Assembly (NCBI GenBank): GCA_030550175.1
Contig: JAUQPW010000044.1
Span: 1-42,817 of the forward strand
Origin: a bacterium
GTDB taxonomy: Bacteria > Moduliflexota > Moduliflexia > Moduliflexales > JAUQPW01
Direction of reading: 5' to 3'
DNA length: 42,817 bases
A model generated the notes under the pieces. The model was given only the letters and a program-made list of their open reading frames with translations, did no database searches and was not told the origin of the DNA. Below are positions 42,142 to 42,817 of the stretch, piece after piece (the first letter of the stretch is position 1; every line of letters begins with the position of its first letter). Both the position numbers and the translations under genes were made by a program.

Positions 42142-42252
42142 AGTAGCCTCCTATCGTTAATGGGAAATAAAATGCCCTTGTTTCCTTGTGTTCCTAACTT
42201 TAGGCCTGGTCAGCAACTTCTGTCAAGTAGTTTCGGTCAGGAGAAAAAGCTA

Positions 42253-42474
42253 CTATTTCCTGCAATCATGATCTTGAGTTGGGCAGGTAACAGCCGTATT
42301 CCATGCACTGATGGCCAGACTTACAAAGGATTCTATATTCCCCATACACCGTCCACAGCAACTTTCGTCATCAATACCCAGTGCGGAAGCAATTTCATAG
42401 GGAGTTACGATTCCGGATCGACCAAACTCTCGTACGCGTGATTCTGTAATTCCCTTGCATAGGCAAACAAACAT
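42253..42474 (-). CDS. bfd: BFD-like [2Fe-2S] bacterioferritin-associated ferredoxin
   Basis: A 73-residue protein that passes electrons to bacterioferritin to release iron. The [2Fe-2S] ligand pattern is complete: VCLCKGI (C-x-C) and SCCGRCMG (C-x2-C). Residues GITESRVREFGRSGIVTPYEIASALG form the helical scaffold. GGAG lies about ten bases before the ATG. It lies 111 bases upstream of bfr, the usual functional pair. Its C-terminal extension (CPTQDHDCRK) with two extra Cys is unusual but short. Confidence 0.92.
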   Translation of the reverse strand: MFVCLCKGITESRVREFGRSGIVTPYEIASALGIDDESCCGRCMGNIESFVSLAISAWNTAVTCPTQDHDCRK

Positions 42475-42591
42475 ACCTTTTCTTTCTCCTCCAGATAGAT
42501 TTATTCGTTGAAGAATGTAGGATAGGATAGAGTGATATTGATAATTAATCTCATCTTCATTGAGTAAGATACTTAAAGGGTTACGGTCCTG

Positions 42592-42817
42592 TCAAGGAAA
42601 TTTTACTTGTTTTTCAGTAACCAGACAGCAAACGATTGAACTTGGATCCATAGGACCTGGACCGGCACGTGGGGGGATTCTCCACAGGTAGGTATGAGTA
42701 CCTCCTTTTGGAGGTACTGCATCATCGGCCTTGAGGATAGTGCCATCGGCGTAAGGGGAACCCTCAGAATTTTTATCGTAGAACACTCCGTGGGGGTGAA
42801 TACTAAGGGGAAAACAG
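42592..42817 (-). pseudogene. 3'-truncated multicopper oxidase fragment (runs off the window)
   Basis: The minus strand from the right edge reads FPLSIHPHGVFYDKNSEGSP, then YADGT, DDAVPPKGGTHTYLW and RAGPGPMDPSSIV, which is ceruloplasmin-like multicopper oxidase sequence; HPHG supplies copper ligands. Family members continue with a W-L-Y-H-S-H-type copper motif, but here the frame turns into CCLVTEKQVKFP and stops at 42592. The gene is therefore broken by a junction near 42640, or frame-disrupted there, and lacks its C-terminal cupredoxin domains in this window. Confidence 0.75.

Overview
The window (about 46% G+C by eye) comes from a bacterium I cannot place to phylum from sequence alone. 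Cleaved export signals, bacterial ABC importers and a fused 2-oxoacid:ferredoxin oxidoreductase fit a Gram-negative, probably uncultivated, lineage. A two-UGA gene with SECIS-like hairpins implies that the host makes selenoproteins. Low-complexity foldback repeats lie between and inside genes.

Layout. 0-4.2 kb: alanine-type aminotransferase (cut by the window edge), a soluble PAS histidine kinase with no partner regulator, and a cysteine desulfurase. 4.2-8.3 kb (minus strand): a tight three-gene cluster. Two of its proteins share an N-terminal about 100-residue adaptor-like domain, one followed by a right-handed beta-helix and the other by a glycine-rich membrane region; the third is a membrane-anchored FGE/C-type-lectin-fold protein. 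8.7-9.0 kb: an overlooked UXX-star selenoglutaredoxin with two in-frame UGA codons. 9.0-15.3 kb: an enolase-superfamily enzyme, apparently starting at ATT, divergent from a BMP-type (nucleoside-like) ABC importer: ATPase, two permeases, binding protein. 15.3-22.2 kb: pirin, Nudix hydrolase, MsrA, a NodB-type deacetylase and a 1161-residue indolepyruvate:ferredoxin oxidoreductase-like protein. 22.3-33.5 kb (mostly minus strand): a PPOX-fold flavoenzyme broken by an amber codon, then SbcC/Rad50, SbcD/Mre11, a HerA ATPase, a HAS-barrel-like protein and the NurA nuclease. This is an archaeal-style DNA-end-resection set, interrupted by one plus-strand amino-acid-binding protein and followed by an ImmA/IrrE-like protein lacking the catalytic Glu. 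33.9-39.2 kb: diaminopimelate epimerase, a secreted LecA-like lectin with duplicated domains, a BtuF-like protein, a small acidic protein and a membrane-anchored SH3 protein. 39.3-42.8 kb (minus strand): ApbE flavin transferase, a b561-like membrane protein and its FMN-binding partner, bacterioferritin with Bfd, and a broken multicopper oxidase running off the end.

Structure outside genes: four foldback elements built of degenerate 8-bp units (near 5.1, 25.9, 30.5 and 32.0 kb), two of them translated in frame inside genes; a family of about 200-bp elements with terminal inverted repeats (8.4 and 16.2 kb); a 17.0-kb foldback flanked by 9-bp direct repeats; and a dispersed, possibly structured repeat (11.9 and 37.0 kb). 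I saw no tRNA, rRNA, CRISPR array, transposase or replication origin.
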